DNA of 64,000 nt. It comes from Brucella sp. BE17 (GTDB lineage Bacteria; Pseudomonadota; Alphaproteobacteria; Rhizobiales; Rhizobiaceae). The stretch covers positions 372,001-436,000 of the forward strand of contig NZ_CP154468.1 in assembly GCF_039545455.1 (NCBI RefSeq), written 5' to 3'. Shown in pieces: positions 28,190 through 37,421 of this stretch (position 1 is the first letter of the stretch; every line of letters starts with the position of its first letter). Position numbers and translations under genes: made by a program. The notes under the pieces were generated by a model. The model was not told the DNA's origin. It saw only the letters and a list, made by a program, of their open reading frames with translations, and searched no databases.

Positions 28190-29422
28190 ATGGTGAAAAA
28201 GAGCCTTCAAGACAAATTGGCCATCCTCTCGGATGCGGCAAAATACGATGCTTCCTGCGCCTCCAGTGGAGGCGAGAAGCGTGACGCCCGCAAGGGCGGA
28301 GTTGGATCGTCGGGAGGGACGGGCATTTGCCATGCCTATACCCCGGATGGGCGCTGCATCAGTCTGCTGAAAATTCTTATGACCAATTTCTGCATCTTCG
28401 ATTGCGCTTATTGTATCAATCGGGTCAGCTCGAATGTGGAACGGGCGCGCTTTTCGGTTGAGGAGGTCGTATCGCTTACGCTCGAGTTCTATCGACGCAA
28501 CTATATCGAAGGACTGTTTCTGTCTTCGGGGATTATTCGCTCACCCGACCAGACCATGGGCGACATGGTGCGTATCGCACGGACATTGCGGCAAGACCAC
28601 GGCTTTCGCGGCTATATTCATTTGAAGACCATTCCTGATGCCAGTCCTGACCTGATCCGCGAGGCGGGGCTGTGGGCTGACCGACTATCGATCAATGTCG
28701 AGTTGCCGGAGGATGCGAGCGTTCGTAAATTTGCCCCGGAGAAGCGGCCCGAGACAATCCGCGGCGCGATGGCGCAGGTGCGTCTGGAGGGCGAGGCGGC
28801 AAAGGATAAAAGCCATACCGGTCGTAATCCGCGTCGGTTCGCGCCTGCTGGGCAAAGCACGCAGATGATTATCGGCGCGGATGGCGCAAACGACGTGACT
28901 ATCCTTGAAATGTCGACACGGCTTTATACGGGTTACAAGCTTCGTCGGGTTTATTATTCTGCTTTCTCCCCGATCCCAGACGCCTCTTCAGCTTTGCCTC
29001 TCATTCGACCGCCGCTTCTGCGTGAACATCGCCTATATCAGGCAGATTGGCTTCTGCGTTTTTATGGTTTCACCGCAGAGGAGATAGCCACCGGTACGAA
29101 GACCGGGCATCTCGATCTGGAACTGGACCCGAAACTCGCCTGGGCCTTGCAGCATCGCGGGCTTTTTCCTCTGGATGTGAATCGTGCAAGCCGGGAACTG
29201 CTGCTGCGCGTTCCCGGTTTCGGTACACGCACAGTGCATCGTATCATTGTTGCCCGTCGCAACCACAGCTTGCGATACGAAGATTTGGTGCGAATGGGAG
29301 GCAACGTGAACAAAGCGCGTCCCTTTATCGTCGTGCAGGGCTGGTCGCCGGGACGACTCATCGATAATGCCGATTTGCGCGCTCGGTTTGCGCCTCCTTC
29401 CGAACAATTGCGGCTGTTATGA
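28190..29422 (+). CDS. Radical SAM protein, putative DNA modification/repair
   Basis: A 410-residue radical SAM enzyme. The 4Fe-4S motif is CIFDCAYC (C-x3-C-x2-C) near residues 68-75, within ILMTNFCIFDCAYCINRVSS. The C-terminus has a helix-hairpin-helix-like segment (LRVPGFGTRTVHRIIVARR) suited to DNA binding. This architecture matches the 'putative DNA modification/repair radical SAM protein' family, which is regularly found next to a UdgX/DUF4130 protein, as here (ATGA overlap). Reaction and substrate are unestablished for the family; a DNA base or photoproduct-type lesion is the usual guess. Confidence 0.88.
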   Translation: MVKKSLQDKLAILSDAAKYDASCASSGGEKRDARKGGVGSSGGTGICHAYTPDGRCISLLKILMTNFCIFDCAYCINRVSSNVERARFSVEEVVSLTLEFYRRNYIEGLFLSSGIIRSPDQTMGDMVRIARTLRQDHGFRGYIHLKTIPDASPDLIREAGLWADRLSINVELPEDASVRKFAPEKRPETIRGAMAQVRLEGEAAKDKSHTGRNPRRFAPAGQSTQMIIGADGANDVTILEMSTRLYTGYKLRRVYYSAFSPIPDASSALPLIRPPLLREHRLYQADWLLRFYGFTAEEIATGTKTGHLDLELDPKLAWALQHRGLFPLDVNRASRELLLRVPGFGTRTVHRIIVARRNHSLRYEDLVRMGGNVNKARPFIVVQGWSPGRLIDNADLRARFAPPSEQLRLL

Positions 29423-30852
29423 TCTATGCCGTCGATCTACCAGAGCGCGATACCTTTGATGCCTGGCGGGCAATGGCGCGGATTGCCATATCGCATGGTA
29501 TTGAGCCTGCCGATATAGATTGGAGAGCAGGGGATGGATTGTTCGAGAGGGCGGCTTTACCTACCACACCTGGCGAGCATCAGATCCGTGTGCCGAAGGC
29601 GTTTCTGCAACTTGCGCGCTCGGTCATCTGGCATTCAAAGCCGGAACGATTTGCACTGCTTTATCAGGCATTGTGGCGGCTTGATAGAAGCGTAGGGGAG
29701 CCTTTGAGCCAGGCCGATCCCCTTGGGCGTCGGTTGCATCTGATGGCAAAATCGGTTGGTCGTGATATTCATAAGATGCATGCTTTCGTACGCTTTCGCG
29801 AATTGCCAGAGAGCGGACGACGTCGGCGTTTCGCAGCCTGGTTTGAGCCGGAACACAACATTGTCGAACCCGCCAGCTCTTTTTTCGCAAAGCGTTTTAC
29901 CGATATGGATTGGGCGATTGCCACGCCACGGCTTACCGCTCGTTTTGAAGATGGCAGACTTAGCTTTCACCCCGGTAGTGCTCGTCCGGATGTGCCGAGC
30001 GATGCCACAGAGACGCTTTGGGCTACTTATTTTACCAACATATTCAATCCGGCACGGGTAAAGTTGAATGCAATGCGTTCGGAAATGCCCAAGAAATACT
30101 GGAAAAACCTGCCCGAGACACGCTTGATCCCGGACATGCTCCGCGATGCCGAGGCGCGGGTGGAGCGAATGCGCGCGGCCCAAGAGACGTTACCCAGATC
30201 GGGTTCAGCGGCAATTTCGACGCGTTACAGGGCGACCATGCCGCAGATACCCGAACATTCCCAGACGCTGGCTGAGGCGCAAGCAGCTGCTGTGCATTGC
30301 CGCCGATGCGGGCTTTGCCAAGCTGCGACCCAAACGGTTTGGGGGGAAGGTTCGCAAAACGCTGATCTCATGTTTGTAGGAGAGCAGCCGGGTGATCGCG
30401 AGGATTTGGAAGGCCGCCCCTTCGTTGGTCCCGCAGGACGTCTTTTGCGCGACGCCATGGTTACGGCAGAAGTCGAAGCCAAACGGGTCTGGATGACAAA
30501 TGCAGTCAAGCATTTCAAGTTCACGCCGCGCGGTAAACGCCGCCTGCACCAAAATCCTGATCGGGACGAAATTATACAGTGCCGCTGGTGGCTTGGGTTA
30601 GAGCTGGCTTTTATTCGCCCGCGCATGGTAGTGGCGTTAGGAGCTTCTGCGGCCTTCGCTCTAACCAATAACGCTGCTCCAATGACTTCACGGCGCGGTC
30701 AGGTGGAAACAGGTGTGCATGGTGGGCCGGTGCTGGTTTCCTGGCATCCCTCCTATATCTTGCGGTTAACTGACAGCGTCGCGAGCGAACGAGCAAGGTA
30801 TGAATTGATCTCGGATATGAGCAAAGCGGCCCGGATGGGCGTATCTGCCTGA
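29419..30852 (+). CDS. DUF4130-UdgX fusion, uracil-DNA-binding glycosylase family
   Basis: A 477-residue two-part protein. The N-terminal about 250 residues match the DUF4130 family found with radical SAM repair proteins. The C-terminal about 220 residues are a family 4-like uracil-DNA glycosylase fold with a CRRCGLC cluster motif, GEQPGDREDLEGRPFVGPAG and SWHPSYILR. The UdgX hallmark KRRLH is present, with His at about residue 377; in characterised UdgX this His forms a covalent bond with the sugar after uracil release. It is coupled to the radical SAM gene (ATGA). The pair probably acts together on damaged or modified DNA. Confidence 0.9.
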   Translation: MIYAVDLPERDTFDAWRAMARIAISHGIEPADIDWRAGDGLFERAALPTTPGEHQIRVPKAFLQLARSVIWHSKPERFALLYQALWRLDRSVGEPLSQADPLGRRLHLMAKSVGRDIHKMHAFVRFRELPESGRRRRFAAWFEPEHNIVEPASSFFAKRFTDMDWAIATPRLTARFEDGRLSFHPGSARPDVPSDATETLWATYFTNIFNPARVKLNAMRSEMPKKYWKNLPETRLIPDMLRDAEARVERMRAAQETLPRSGSAAISTRYRATMPQIPEHSQTLAEAQAAAVHCRRCGLCQAATQTVWGEGSQNADLMFVGEQPGDREDLEGRPFVGPAGRLLRDAMVTAEVEAKRVWMTNAVKHFKFTPRGKRRLHQNPDRDEIIQCRWWLGLELAFIRPRMVVALGASAAFALTNNAAPMTSRRGQVETGVHGGPVLVSWHPSYILRLTDSVASERARYELISDMSKAARMGVSA

Positions 30853-30870
30853 CCCTAAACATATCGAAGG

Positions 30871-32484
30871 TCAGAAAAGATCGATAAAAGGCAGTCGTCT
30901 GCGCATTTGGTGTGCCGAACCTTTGGTCGCTTTGGCTATAGCCGCTCCGATGTCAGCACTGGCCGTGATCCCCTGCACGAAGGGACGATCATGCATGAGA
31001 TAGGGCAGTGCGCCGAACGCAATCTTGCCACGCGCCACTTCAGGCGCCTGTAAAGTATAGTCATCTCCGACATCGGGAATATCATCGCCGCAGGACAGGA
31101 GTTGTTGCCGCAAGGTGGGGAACGGCAGATCCTTGGTCTTAAGCGGCTTCTGACCGCGCGCATCGATGAAGACGTCAAAAGTCCATTTGTCACCGCCCAT
31201 GGTGATGTCAGTGTGGTTATACTTGATGTCCATTTCATAGTCGCAACCCAATTCCAGCAAGTCTATCAGGCCGGCTTTGCGCAGCGCCAACAGTCTGCGA
31301 ATTGATTGCGAAGGAATGGCGGCGTAGTTGTCCACGAACACCTTGCACAAGCCGCCATTGAACCGTTCGCGATCCTGTTCGTTGAGATGAGGGACAATTT
31401 CATGGATCGCCTCATGCAGGCGAAGGATTGCATAGCGCCAGGGAATGGTGTGCTTGTCGCGCTTGTTACGCTCAACTTCTTTTAGATTGTACTGCGCCCA
31501 GTGGAATGCATCATGCTTCTGCCGGTCAGAAAAATAGGCGGTGGCGAAGCTGTCGGCATTGAGTGTTGAGAGCGATATGCGCTTGCTCCAGGCTGGATCG
31601 GCTTCGCCGATTTCACCAGCGATCAGAGCAAATATCCTGTCAAGCAATCCCGATGAGCCTGCCTGGACCTCCTGCTCGATTGCCTGTTCTGTCGCAATCT
31701 TCAATGGCTGATATGGGATCGGGCAATAAAAATCTGCCTCCGGTAGAATGCCTGAGCGTGACATCAATGTGATCGTCAGTCCGTCGTTTTGTGGCGCAAG
31801 ATCGAAGCGCAGCGTCTCGTCATCTTCTTCGATGAATGAGCCATGTTGTGCAACGACTGCCATGGCTGCATCAATCGCGCTGAGCGATGTGCCCATAATG
31901 CCCACCCTCGATGGCGGTATCCTGGTGTCGATCAATCCCGACCACGGGCTGGGAAAATAGGTGCGGCTCGCTTTATCTTCTTCGGGCCAGACATGACCCG
32001 TTGCAATGACCGCGAGATCGAAGAGTTTTAAAACAGGCTCGCCATCTGCCCAGAGCTTCACGCCCTTAACGGTGGCTTCGAGGTTGGTGACCTCACAAGA
32101 TTCATGTACCGCAATGTCAAACCCGTTATTCCGGGCAATGTCGACAAGCGCCAGAAACTGATCGCGGAAATATTCGCCCAGCAAAATCCGTGGCAGGAAC
32201 TGTCGTTCGTGGAGCGTGGTTTTGTCGACGCCGTATCGGGCCAAACGTTGCTCTTTCTGGTCGCGCAGCCAGTCCAGATAGGTTGCAGTGAGTGGCGGTA
32301 TCTCTATGCTGGCGATGTTGGCCAGCATCATGCGGCTGTTCTCGTCATCATTATAGGGCATGCCAATGCCGGCTTGTTTCGCCTGTTCATAAATCGAAAT
32401 CGAGATTGGCTCATTAGCTTTAATCAGCGAGAAAAAAGTGTAAATACCAGTGGGGCCGGCACCGACAATGGCAACAGTCTTCAT
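30871..32484 (-). CDS. FAD/NAD(P)-binding protein (HI0933/NAD_binding_9 type)
   Basis: A 537-residue flavoprotein starting with a dinucleotide-binding motif VAIVGAGPTGIYTF (GxGxxG). A second nucleotide-binding segment, VGIMGTSLSAIDAAMAVV, is near residue 195, and ATGHVWP matches the ATG motif of FAD oxidoreductases. The family is related to proteins annotated FAD-NAD(P)-binding and to lysine/ornithine monooxygenase-like enzymes; the substrate is unknown. It lies 31 bp downstream of the RpiR regulator on the same strand, and RpiR probably controls it. AGGTGGA precedes the start. Confidence 0.75.
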   Translation of the reverse strand: MKTVAIVGAGPTGIYTFFSLIKANEPISISIYEQAKQAGIGMPYNDDENSRMMLANIASIEIPPLTATYLDWLRDQKEQRLARYGVDKTTLHERQFLPRILLGEYFRDQFLALVDIARNNGFDIAVHESCEVTNLEATVKGVKLWADGEPVLKLFDLAVIATGHVWPEEDKASRTYFPSPWSGLIDTRIPPSRVGIMGTSLSAIDAAMAVVAQHGSFIEEDDETLRFDLAPQNDGLTITLMSRSGILPEADFYCPIPYQPLKIATEQAIEQEVQAGSSGLLDRIFALIAGEIGEADPAWSKRISLSTLNADSFATAYFSDRQKHDAFHWAQYNLKEVERNKRDKHTIPWRYAILRLHEAIHEIVPHLNEQDRERFNGGLCKVFVDNYAAIPSQSIRRLLALRKAGLIDLLELGCDYEMDIKYNHTDITMGGDKWTFDVFIDARGQKPLKTKDLPFPTLRQQLLSCGDDIPDVGDDYTLQAPEVARGKIAFGALPYLMHDRPFVQGITASADIGAAIAKATKGSAHQMRRRLPFIDLF

Positions 32485-32515
32485 GGATAATCATCCACCT
32501 ACTTTGAGGTTTCGG

Positions 32516-33364
32516 TTATAACGCGAAACGGCCCGGTTCAGGCCGCAGCGCTTCCAGTTCAGCGATGCGTAGAGCGGCGTCTTTCTCAAGTGAGAGCGTC
32601 ATCTCACGTATAATCGTTTCGGCGAGGACAAACAGCGCCGCCGATGAATCCCAGGCAGATGGCACCGCAGTTCGGCCAGCCAGAACATGTCGTGCCACCC
32701 GGGCAATAGGTGAAAGCCATTGATCGGTGATGAGAACGATGTCGACGCCACGCCCTCGCGCTTTTTCCGCTAATTGTAGCAGACTATCCTGATAACGTCG
32801 AATATCGAAAACCACTAAGACGTCGCGCTTTCCCATATCCAGAAGACGGTCACGCCAGACGCTTTCTTGCCCATTCAGATGAAAGGTGTTGGGACGTATG
32901 ATGGCTATGTGTGCCGCCATGTACTGGGCGATCGGGTCGGTAAAACGCCCCCCGATCAGATAGACATTGCCTTTGGCGTGACTGAGTGCAGCAACAGCTT
33001 GTTTAAGCTGCTTTTGCCCCAAATGCCTGAAGCTTTCCCGGATGTTAACGAGAGTATGCTCCACTGCCGGATAGGCTTGATCCCGACCCCTGTCGGCTCG
33101 CTCATTGCGATGATGAGGAGATTGCAGCTGGGCTGCCAGCTCTTCCTGCAAGCGGGCCTGAAAGTCCGGATAGCTCTGAAAACCCAGACGGTTCACGAAA
33201 CGCAGTATCGTCGGCGAACTGACGCCGACTTGCGCGGAGAATTCCGCGACCGTTTTCAAACCTAGAATAGGATAGTTGGCGATCAATGTCTGCGCAGCAC
33301 TGCGTTCACCCGCAGGCATACTGTCGATCCGTTCATTGATCAACTCTGCAATCGTGGCGTTCAT
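32516..33364 (-). CDS. MurR/RpiR-family transcriptional regulator
   Basis: A 282-residue regulator with an N-terminal HTH_6 (KTVAEFSAQVGVSSPTILRF) and a C-terminal SIS domain (VYLIGGRFTDPIAQYMAAHI; VDIVLITDQWLSPIARVARH). SIS domains usually bind phosphosugars, but relatives also respond to amino acid-derived ligands. I chose the ATG at 33364; a TTG 21 bp upstream is the alternative. It is divergent from the N-formylglutamate amidohydrolase/TRAP gene set and may regulate it. The intergenic gap contains an AT-rich CAAATTTG-type repeat that could be an operator. Confidence 0.87.
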   Translation of the reverse strand: MNATIAELINERIDSMPAGERSAAQTLIANYPILGLKTVAEFSAQVGVSSPTILRFVNRLGFQSYPDFQARLQEELAAQLQSPHHRNERADRGRDQAYPAVEHTLVNIRESFRHLGQKQLKQAVAALSHAKGNVYLIGGRFTDPIAQYMAAHIAIIRPNTFHLNGQESVWRDRLLDMGKRDVLVVFDIRRYQDSLLQLAEKARGRGVDIVLITDQWLSPIARVARHVLAGRTAVPSAWDSSAALFVLAETIIREMTLSLEKDAALRIAELEALRPEPGRFAL

Positions 33365-33509
33365 TTGCGAAGTATTTCCAGTCAAAACAGTCGCTTCTCA
33401 AATTTGTTCAAATTGTGTTTGACAAAGCGATGTGGAGCGTATCAGATAATCCATAATAGCGCATTATGAAAAAAACGTAACATAAGTTACAGCGCGGGGA
33501 ACCAACAGA

Positions 33510-34316
33510 ATGGCGGAGAAGCGAGAATATCGCACGGCTTCGTGCGCGCCTGTTATTGTTTCAAACGAGGATGGCGACAGTCCTTGGCTGCTTGTTTGTG
33601 AACATGCGTCCAATTTCATGCCTGATGCTTTCCTTGGTCTTGGTCTTGGTTCATCGGAACTGCAGACGCATATCGCATGGGATCCAGGTGCTGCCGGGGT
33701 AGCGCGTCGACTGAGTAAGATGCTGGGCGCGCCTTTGCTCGAAGCGGGACTGTCGCGTCTCCTGATTGATTGCAACCGGCCGCTGGATGCCTCCGATCTT
33801 ATTCCTGAAATTAGCGAAACCACGATAATCCCGGGTAATCACGGATTGAGTGCCATCGAGCGCATGGCGCGGGTCGAACTTTCGCATGAGCCATTTCACG
33901 CACGTATCGAGGATATTGTATTGGCGCGCTCAGCACGAGGCCTGCCGTCGTGGATTGTCACCATCCATTCTTTCACCCCGGTTTATCGCGGCGTTTCTCG
34001 CCCTTGGCAGATCGGGATTATCCACGATGAAGACGACCGCGTTGCAAAACCGTTGATTGCAGCGCTTTCAGAGCACGACGATATCAATGTTGGGGTCAAC
34101 CAGCCCTATTCACCAGCAGACAGGGTTTATTACACACTGGAGCGGCATGCCCGTCCGTATCATATGCCCTGCGTGATGATCGAAATTCGCAATGACGAAA
34201 TCCTGACCGATCCGGAACAGGCGCGGTGGGCCGAGCGTCTCGTGCCGATCTTCAGGATGATCGAGACCAAGCCTGAACTTCAAACGCAAGGATATGGCGT
34301 GGGGCAGGGAGCGTAG
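33510..34316 (+). CDS. N-formylglutamate amidohydrolase family protein
   Basis: A 268-residue protein of the N-formylglutamate amidohydrolase (HutG/FGase) family. Key segments are LLVCEHASNFMPDAF, the zinc-site HIAWDPGAAGVAR, SRLLIDCNRP and TIHSFTPVYRG, with MPCVMIEIRNDEI near the end. The classical role is release of formate from N-formylglutamate in histidine degradation, but no hut gene is nearby. Here it heads a set with a TRAP transporter and a glutamine-synthetase-like ligase, so an N-acyl or gamma-glutamyl intermediate may be its substrate (inference). GGGGA precedes the ATG. Confidence 0.88.
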   Translation: MAEKREYRTASCAPVIVSNEDGDSPWLLVCEHASNFMPDAFLGLGLGSSELQTHIAWDPGAAGVARRLSKMLGAPLLEAGLSRLLIDCNRPLDASDLIPEISETTIIPGNHGLSAIERMARVELSHEPFHARIEDIVLARSARGLPSWIVTIHSFTPVYRGVSRPWQIGIIHDEDDRVAKPLIAALSEHDDINVGVNQPYSPADRVYYTLERHARPYHMPCVMIEIRNDEILTDPEQARWAERLVPIFRMIETKPELQTQGYGVGQGA

Positions 34317-34317
34317 C

Positions 34318-34830
34318 ATGATGAAGCCGATCAGACTGTTCGTCAAATACGTCGATGCGATCAACTATTATGTGGGTCGCTTCGCCATGTTCCTCATTTT
34401 CCCCATGGGCGGAATATTGCTTTATTCGACGGTCATGCGCGTTATTTTCGGTTATCCGGTGAACTGGGTCATGGAGATGTCGCAGTTCATGTTGTCGGCG
34501 TATTATCTGCTGGGCGGCGCTTATTCCATGCAGCTGGATGCGCATGTGCGTATGGATCTGTTTTACGGCATGATGTCGCCGCGGCGTCGCGCCGTCATGG
34601 ATTCGATTACGATTATCGCGGTCATCTTCTATTTGGCCATTCTGTTTCGGGCGGGATTTTCGTCGACGGAATATTCCATCACCTATAGCCAGAAAAACTA
34701 TACAGCCTGGGCACCGCTCTTGTGGCCGGTCAAAGCGATCATGACGTTTGGGATTTTCCTGATGCTGCTGCAAACCATTTCGACGTTCTTCAAGGATGTC
34801 GCGGAAGCACGGGGGAAGCCGCTGACATGA
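34318..34830 (+). CDS. TRAP transporter small permease (DctQ family)
   Basis: A 170-residue inner-membrane protein with four predicted transmembrane segments (FAMFLIFPMGGILLYSTVM; FMLSAYYLLGGAYSM; ITIIAVIFYLAILFRAGF; AIMTFGIFLMLLQTI). The family hallmarks NWVMEMSQFM and the WAPLLWPVKAIM region before the last helix are present. The start at 34318 lies one base after the previous stop, with AGGGAG upstream. It pairs with the large permease and binding protein that follow. Confidence 0.9.
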   Translation: MMKPIRLFVKYVDAINYYVGRFAMFLIFPMGGILLYSTVMRVIFGYPVNWVMEMSQFMLSAYYLLGGAYSMQLDAHVRMDLFYGMMSPRRRAVMDSITIIAVIFYLAILFRAGFSSTEYSITYSQKNYTAWAPLLWPVKAIMTFGIFLMLLQTISTFFKDVAEARGKPLT

Positions 34831-36155
34831 GCTCGGAACTCATTACAATTTTCATGTTTGCTTCGATGCTGCTTCTCATGGCAACCGGTCAGCGCGTCTT
34901 CGGCGTTATCGGTGCCGTGGGTGCGGCTGCCGCACTATGTCTTTGGGGCAATGGCGCTGCGGAAATGCCATTCAATGCGGCTTTTCAGGTCCTCAACTGG
35001 TATCCGCTGATCACCGTGCCATTCTTTGTCTTCATGGGATACATGCTGTCTGAATCGGGTATCGCAAACAATCTTTACCGCATGTTCCACGTCTGGTTTG
35101 GTTCGATAAGAGGCGGCCTTGCAATGGGCACCATGGGCCTGATGATCATTATTTCCATGGTCAACGGGCTTTCGGTTGCGGGTATGGCGATTGGCGCGAC
35201 TGTGGCGCTCCCGGAACTGCTGCGCCGCGGCTATGACAAGGTCATGATCACCGGTGTCATTCAGGGGGGATCGTCGCTGGGCATCATGGGGCCACCCAGT
35301 GTCGTCCTGATCCTTTATGCCATGATCGCGCGCCAGCCCGTGCTGCAATTATGGTTGGCGGGAATTGGCCCGTTTATCCTGATGGCCATTATCTTCACGC
35401 TCTATATTTATCTGCGCTGCTATTTCCAGCCTTCGCTCGGGCCTGCCCTGCCTGCTGAAGAACGCGCGAAAATTACCTTGCGCGAGAAACTGGTCCTTTT
35501 GCGCGCTGGTCTTCTGCCGTTCGGTCTGTTTGCCGCGATCATGAGCCTGTTTCTGACTGGGACGACCAGTCTGGTCGAAACCTCCATGGTGGGAGCGCTG
35601 CTCGCTCTTCTGTCCGCGTGGTTTACCGGTAGGCTGACATGGCCGGTATTGGAGGCAACGACGCGTAAGACACTTGCCGTCTCAGCGATGTTCCTTTGGA
35701 TCATTCTGGGTGCTCTGTGTTTCAGTGCCGTTTACGATGGGCTTGGTGCTATCAAGGCGATCGAAAACCTGCTGTTGCATACATGGGAACTGAGCCCATG
35801 GGGCATCTTGGGGATGATGCTGTTTTCCTTCATCATCCTTGGTATGTTTCTCGATGACACTGCAATGCTCGTCATCGTCGCCCCGCTTTATATTCCGCTG
35901 GTCAAGGTGCTGGGGTTCGACCTGATCTGGTTCGGCATTCTTTATACCATTACCTGCCAGATCGCCTATATCGTTCCCCCGTTCGGGTACAATCTGTTTT
36001 TGATGCGCGCTATGGCACCGCCAGAAATCACCATCATCGATATCTATCGCTCCATCATACCCTTCTTTTTTATGATGGTTCTGACCATGATCATCATCAT
36101 GATCTTCCCGGATATCGCGATGTGGCTGCCTGATGTCTACATGGGTAAGCGATAG
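34827..36155 (+). CDS. TRAP transporter large permease (DctM family)
   Basis: A 442-residue polytopic membrane protein with about 12 hydrophobic segments. DctM features are VPFFVFMGYMLSESGIANN, GGSSLGIMGPPSVVLILYAM, MFLDDTAMLVIVAPLYIPLV and IVPPFGYNLFLMRAM. Its ATG overlaps the small-permease stop (ATGA). It forms the sodium- or proton-coupled channel unit; the ligand is set by the binding protein encoded next. Confidence 0.93.
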   Translation: MSSELITIFMFASMLLLMATGQRVFGVIGAVGAAAALCLWGNGAAEMPFNAAFQVLNWYPLITVPFFVFMGYMLSESGIANNLYRMFHVWFGSIRGGLAMGTMGLMIIISMVNGLSVAGMAIGATVALPELLRRGYDKVMITGVIQGGSSLGIMGPPSVVLILYAMIARQPVLQLWLAGIGPFILMAIIFTLYIYLRCYFQPSLGPALPAEERAKITLREKLVLLRAGLLPFGLFAAIMSLFLTGTTSLVETSMVGALLALLSAWFTGRLTWPVLEATTRKTLAVSAMFLWIILGALCFSAVYDGLGAIKAIENLLLHTWELSPWGILGMMLFSFIILGMFLDDTAMLVIVAPLYIPLVKVLGFDLIWFGILYTITCQIAYIVPPFGYNLFLMRAMAPPEITIIDIYRSIIPFFFMMVLTMIIIMIFPDIAMWLPDVYMGKR

Positions 36156-36293
36156 AGATAATAACAACAAGAACAATGCAATAACGGAATATCTTATAAA
36201 TCAATGCGGCGCACAGAACCGCATCATACACGGGAAAATGCCGACTGCTCGCTGGGGAGCTAACATTGTTATTCTGTCTTTGGGAGAGTTTTG

Positions 36294-37361
36294 ATGTCAG
36301 AGAACAAATCGATCAGCAAACGTGATTTTCTAAGAAAATCGGTCCTTACCGGCGTGGGCGCCGTGGGAGCGACGACATTGGCCGCACCATATGTGCGGGC
36401 GCAGACGCCAATCAAATGGCGCTTGCAAACCTATGCAGGGCCCGCCCTGGCGGAGCATGTGTGTAAACCGGCCATCGACGCTTTCAACAAGGCTGCCAAT
36501 GGCGAAATGGTCATCGAAATGTATACCGCCGATCAGCTCGTTCCGCAGGGCGAGCTGTTCCGGGCGGTTCAGACCGGCACCATTGATGCGGCACAAAGCG
36601 ATGACGATTCCATGGCGTCACCAGTCGATGTGTCTGTGTTCGGAGCCTATTTCCCCTTTGCCTCGCGCTACAGCCTTGATGTGCCGGTTCTCTGGAACTG
36701 GTACGGGCTGAAGGAAATATGGGAAGAGGCTTACGGAGAGGTGCCGGGTGTAACATGGCTGAGTGCCGGCGCATGGGATCCTTGCAATTTCGCCACCACC
36801 AAGCCGATACGGTCCGTGGACGATCTCAAGGGGCTGCGGGTCTTTACCTTTCCAACTGGTGGGCAGTTCATCTCGCGTCTCGGGGTGGTGCCCGTCACCC
36901 TTCCGTGGGAAGACATCGAGGTCGCGCTTCAAACGGGCGAACTCGACGGCATTGCGTGGTGCGGTGCGACCGAAACCTATACGGTCGGTTGGGCAAATGT
37001 TACGAAATACTATCTCACCAACAATATTTCCGGTGCCTGGTCAGGCTCGTTCTTTGCCAATTCCGACAAGTGGAACGCAGTTCCCGATCATCTCAAGGAA
37101 CTGTTCCGCCTTGCGATGGATTCCTCTCATTATTATCGTCAGCACTGGTACTGGTGGGGCGAGGCGCATTACCGCACGACCGGCGGCAAGCTCGAACTCA
37201 CGACCATTCCCGAAGACGAGTGGAAGCCTGTCGAAGACATGGCGCTGACCTTCTGGGACGAGATCGCCGCAAAGAGTCCACGCAACGCCAAGGTCGTGGA
37301 AATTCTCAAGAAATACCAACAAACCATGCGTGATGCGGGCGCACCCTATCGCTATAGCTGA
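36294..37361 (+). CDS. TRAP transporter substrate-binding protein (DctP family)
   Basis: A 355-residue periplasmic binding protein with a signal resembling a twin-arginine leader (SKRDFLRKSVLTGVGAVGA, one Arg replaced by Lys) and a cleavage site near VRAQ. The body has DctP features such as PQGELFRAVQTGTIDAAQSD, DLKGLRVFTFPTGGQF and VALQTGELDGIAWCGA. It belongs to the subgroup that binds 2-oxo or hydroxy acids, amides or sugar acids. ATG 36294 follows GGGAGAG. It lies 138 bp after the large permease, an order (Q-M-P) different from dctPQM. Confidence 0.92.
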   Translation: MSENKSISKRDFLRKSVLTGVGAVGATTLAAPYVRAQTPIKWRLQTYAGPALAEHVCKPAIDAFNKAANGEMVIEMYTADQLVPQGELFRAVQTGTIDAAQSDDDSMASPVDVSVFGAYFPFASRYSLDVPVLWNWYGLKEIWEEAYGEVPGVTWLSAGAWDPCNFATTKPIRSVDDLKGLRVFTFPTGGQFISRLGVVPVTLPWEDIEVALQTGELDGIAWCGATETYTVGWANVTKYYLTNNISGAWSGSFFANSDKWNAVPDHLKELFRLAMDSSHYYRQHWYWWGEAHYRTTGGKLELTTIPEDEWKPVEDMALTFWDEIAAKSPRNAKVVEILKKYQQTMRDAGAPYRYS

Positions 37362-37367
37362 TGCGTC

Positions 37368-37400
37368 GGGCGCGGCGGATATGGTCGCGCCCCGATTTTC
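37368..37400 (+). terminator. Intercistronic hairpin after the TRAP binding-protein gene
   Basis: GGGCGCG (37368-37374) and CGCGCCC (37386-37392) form a 7-bp stem followed by a T-rich run. In this position it probably acts as a partial terminator or 3' stabiliser that raises binding-protein expression above downstream genes. Confidence 0.45.
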
Positions 37401-37421
37401 TAATTTCTGGAGCAAACGTAA

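Noticed and set aside
33365..33509. RpiR operator candidate around CAAATTTGTTCAAATTG
   Set aside because: AT-rich short repeat in an AT-rich gap; too weak to list as a feature.
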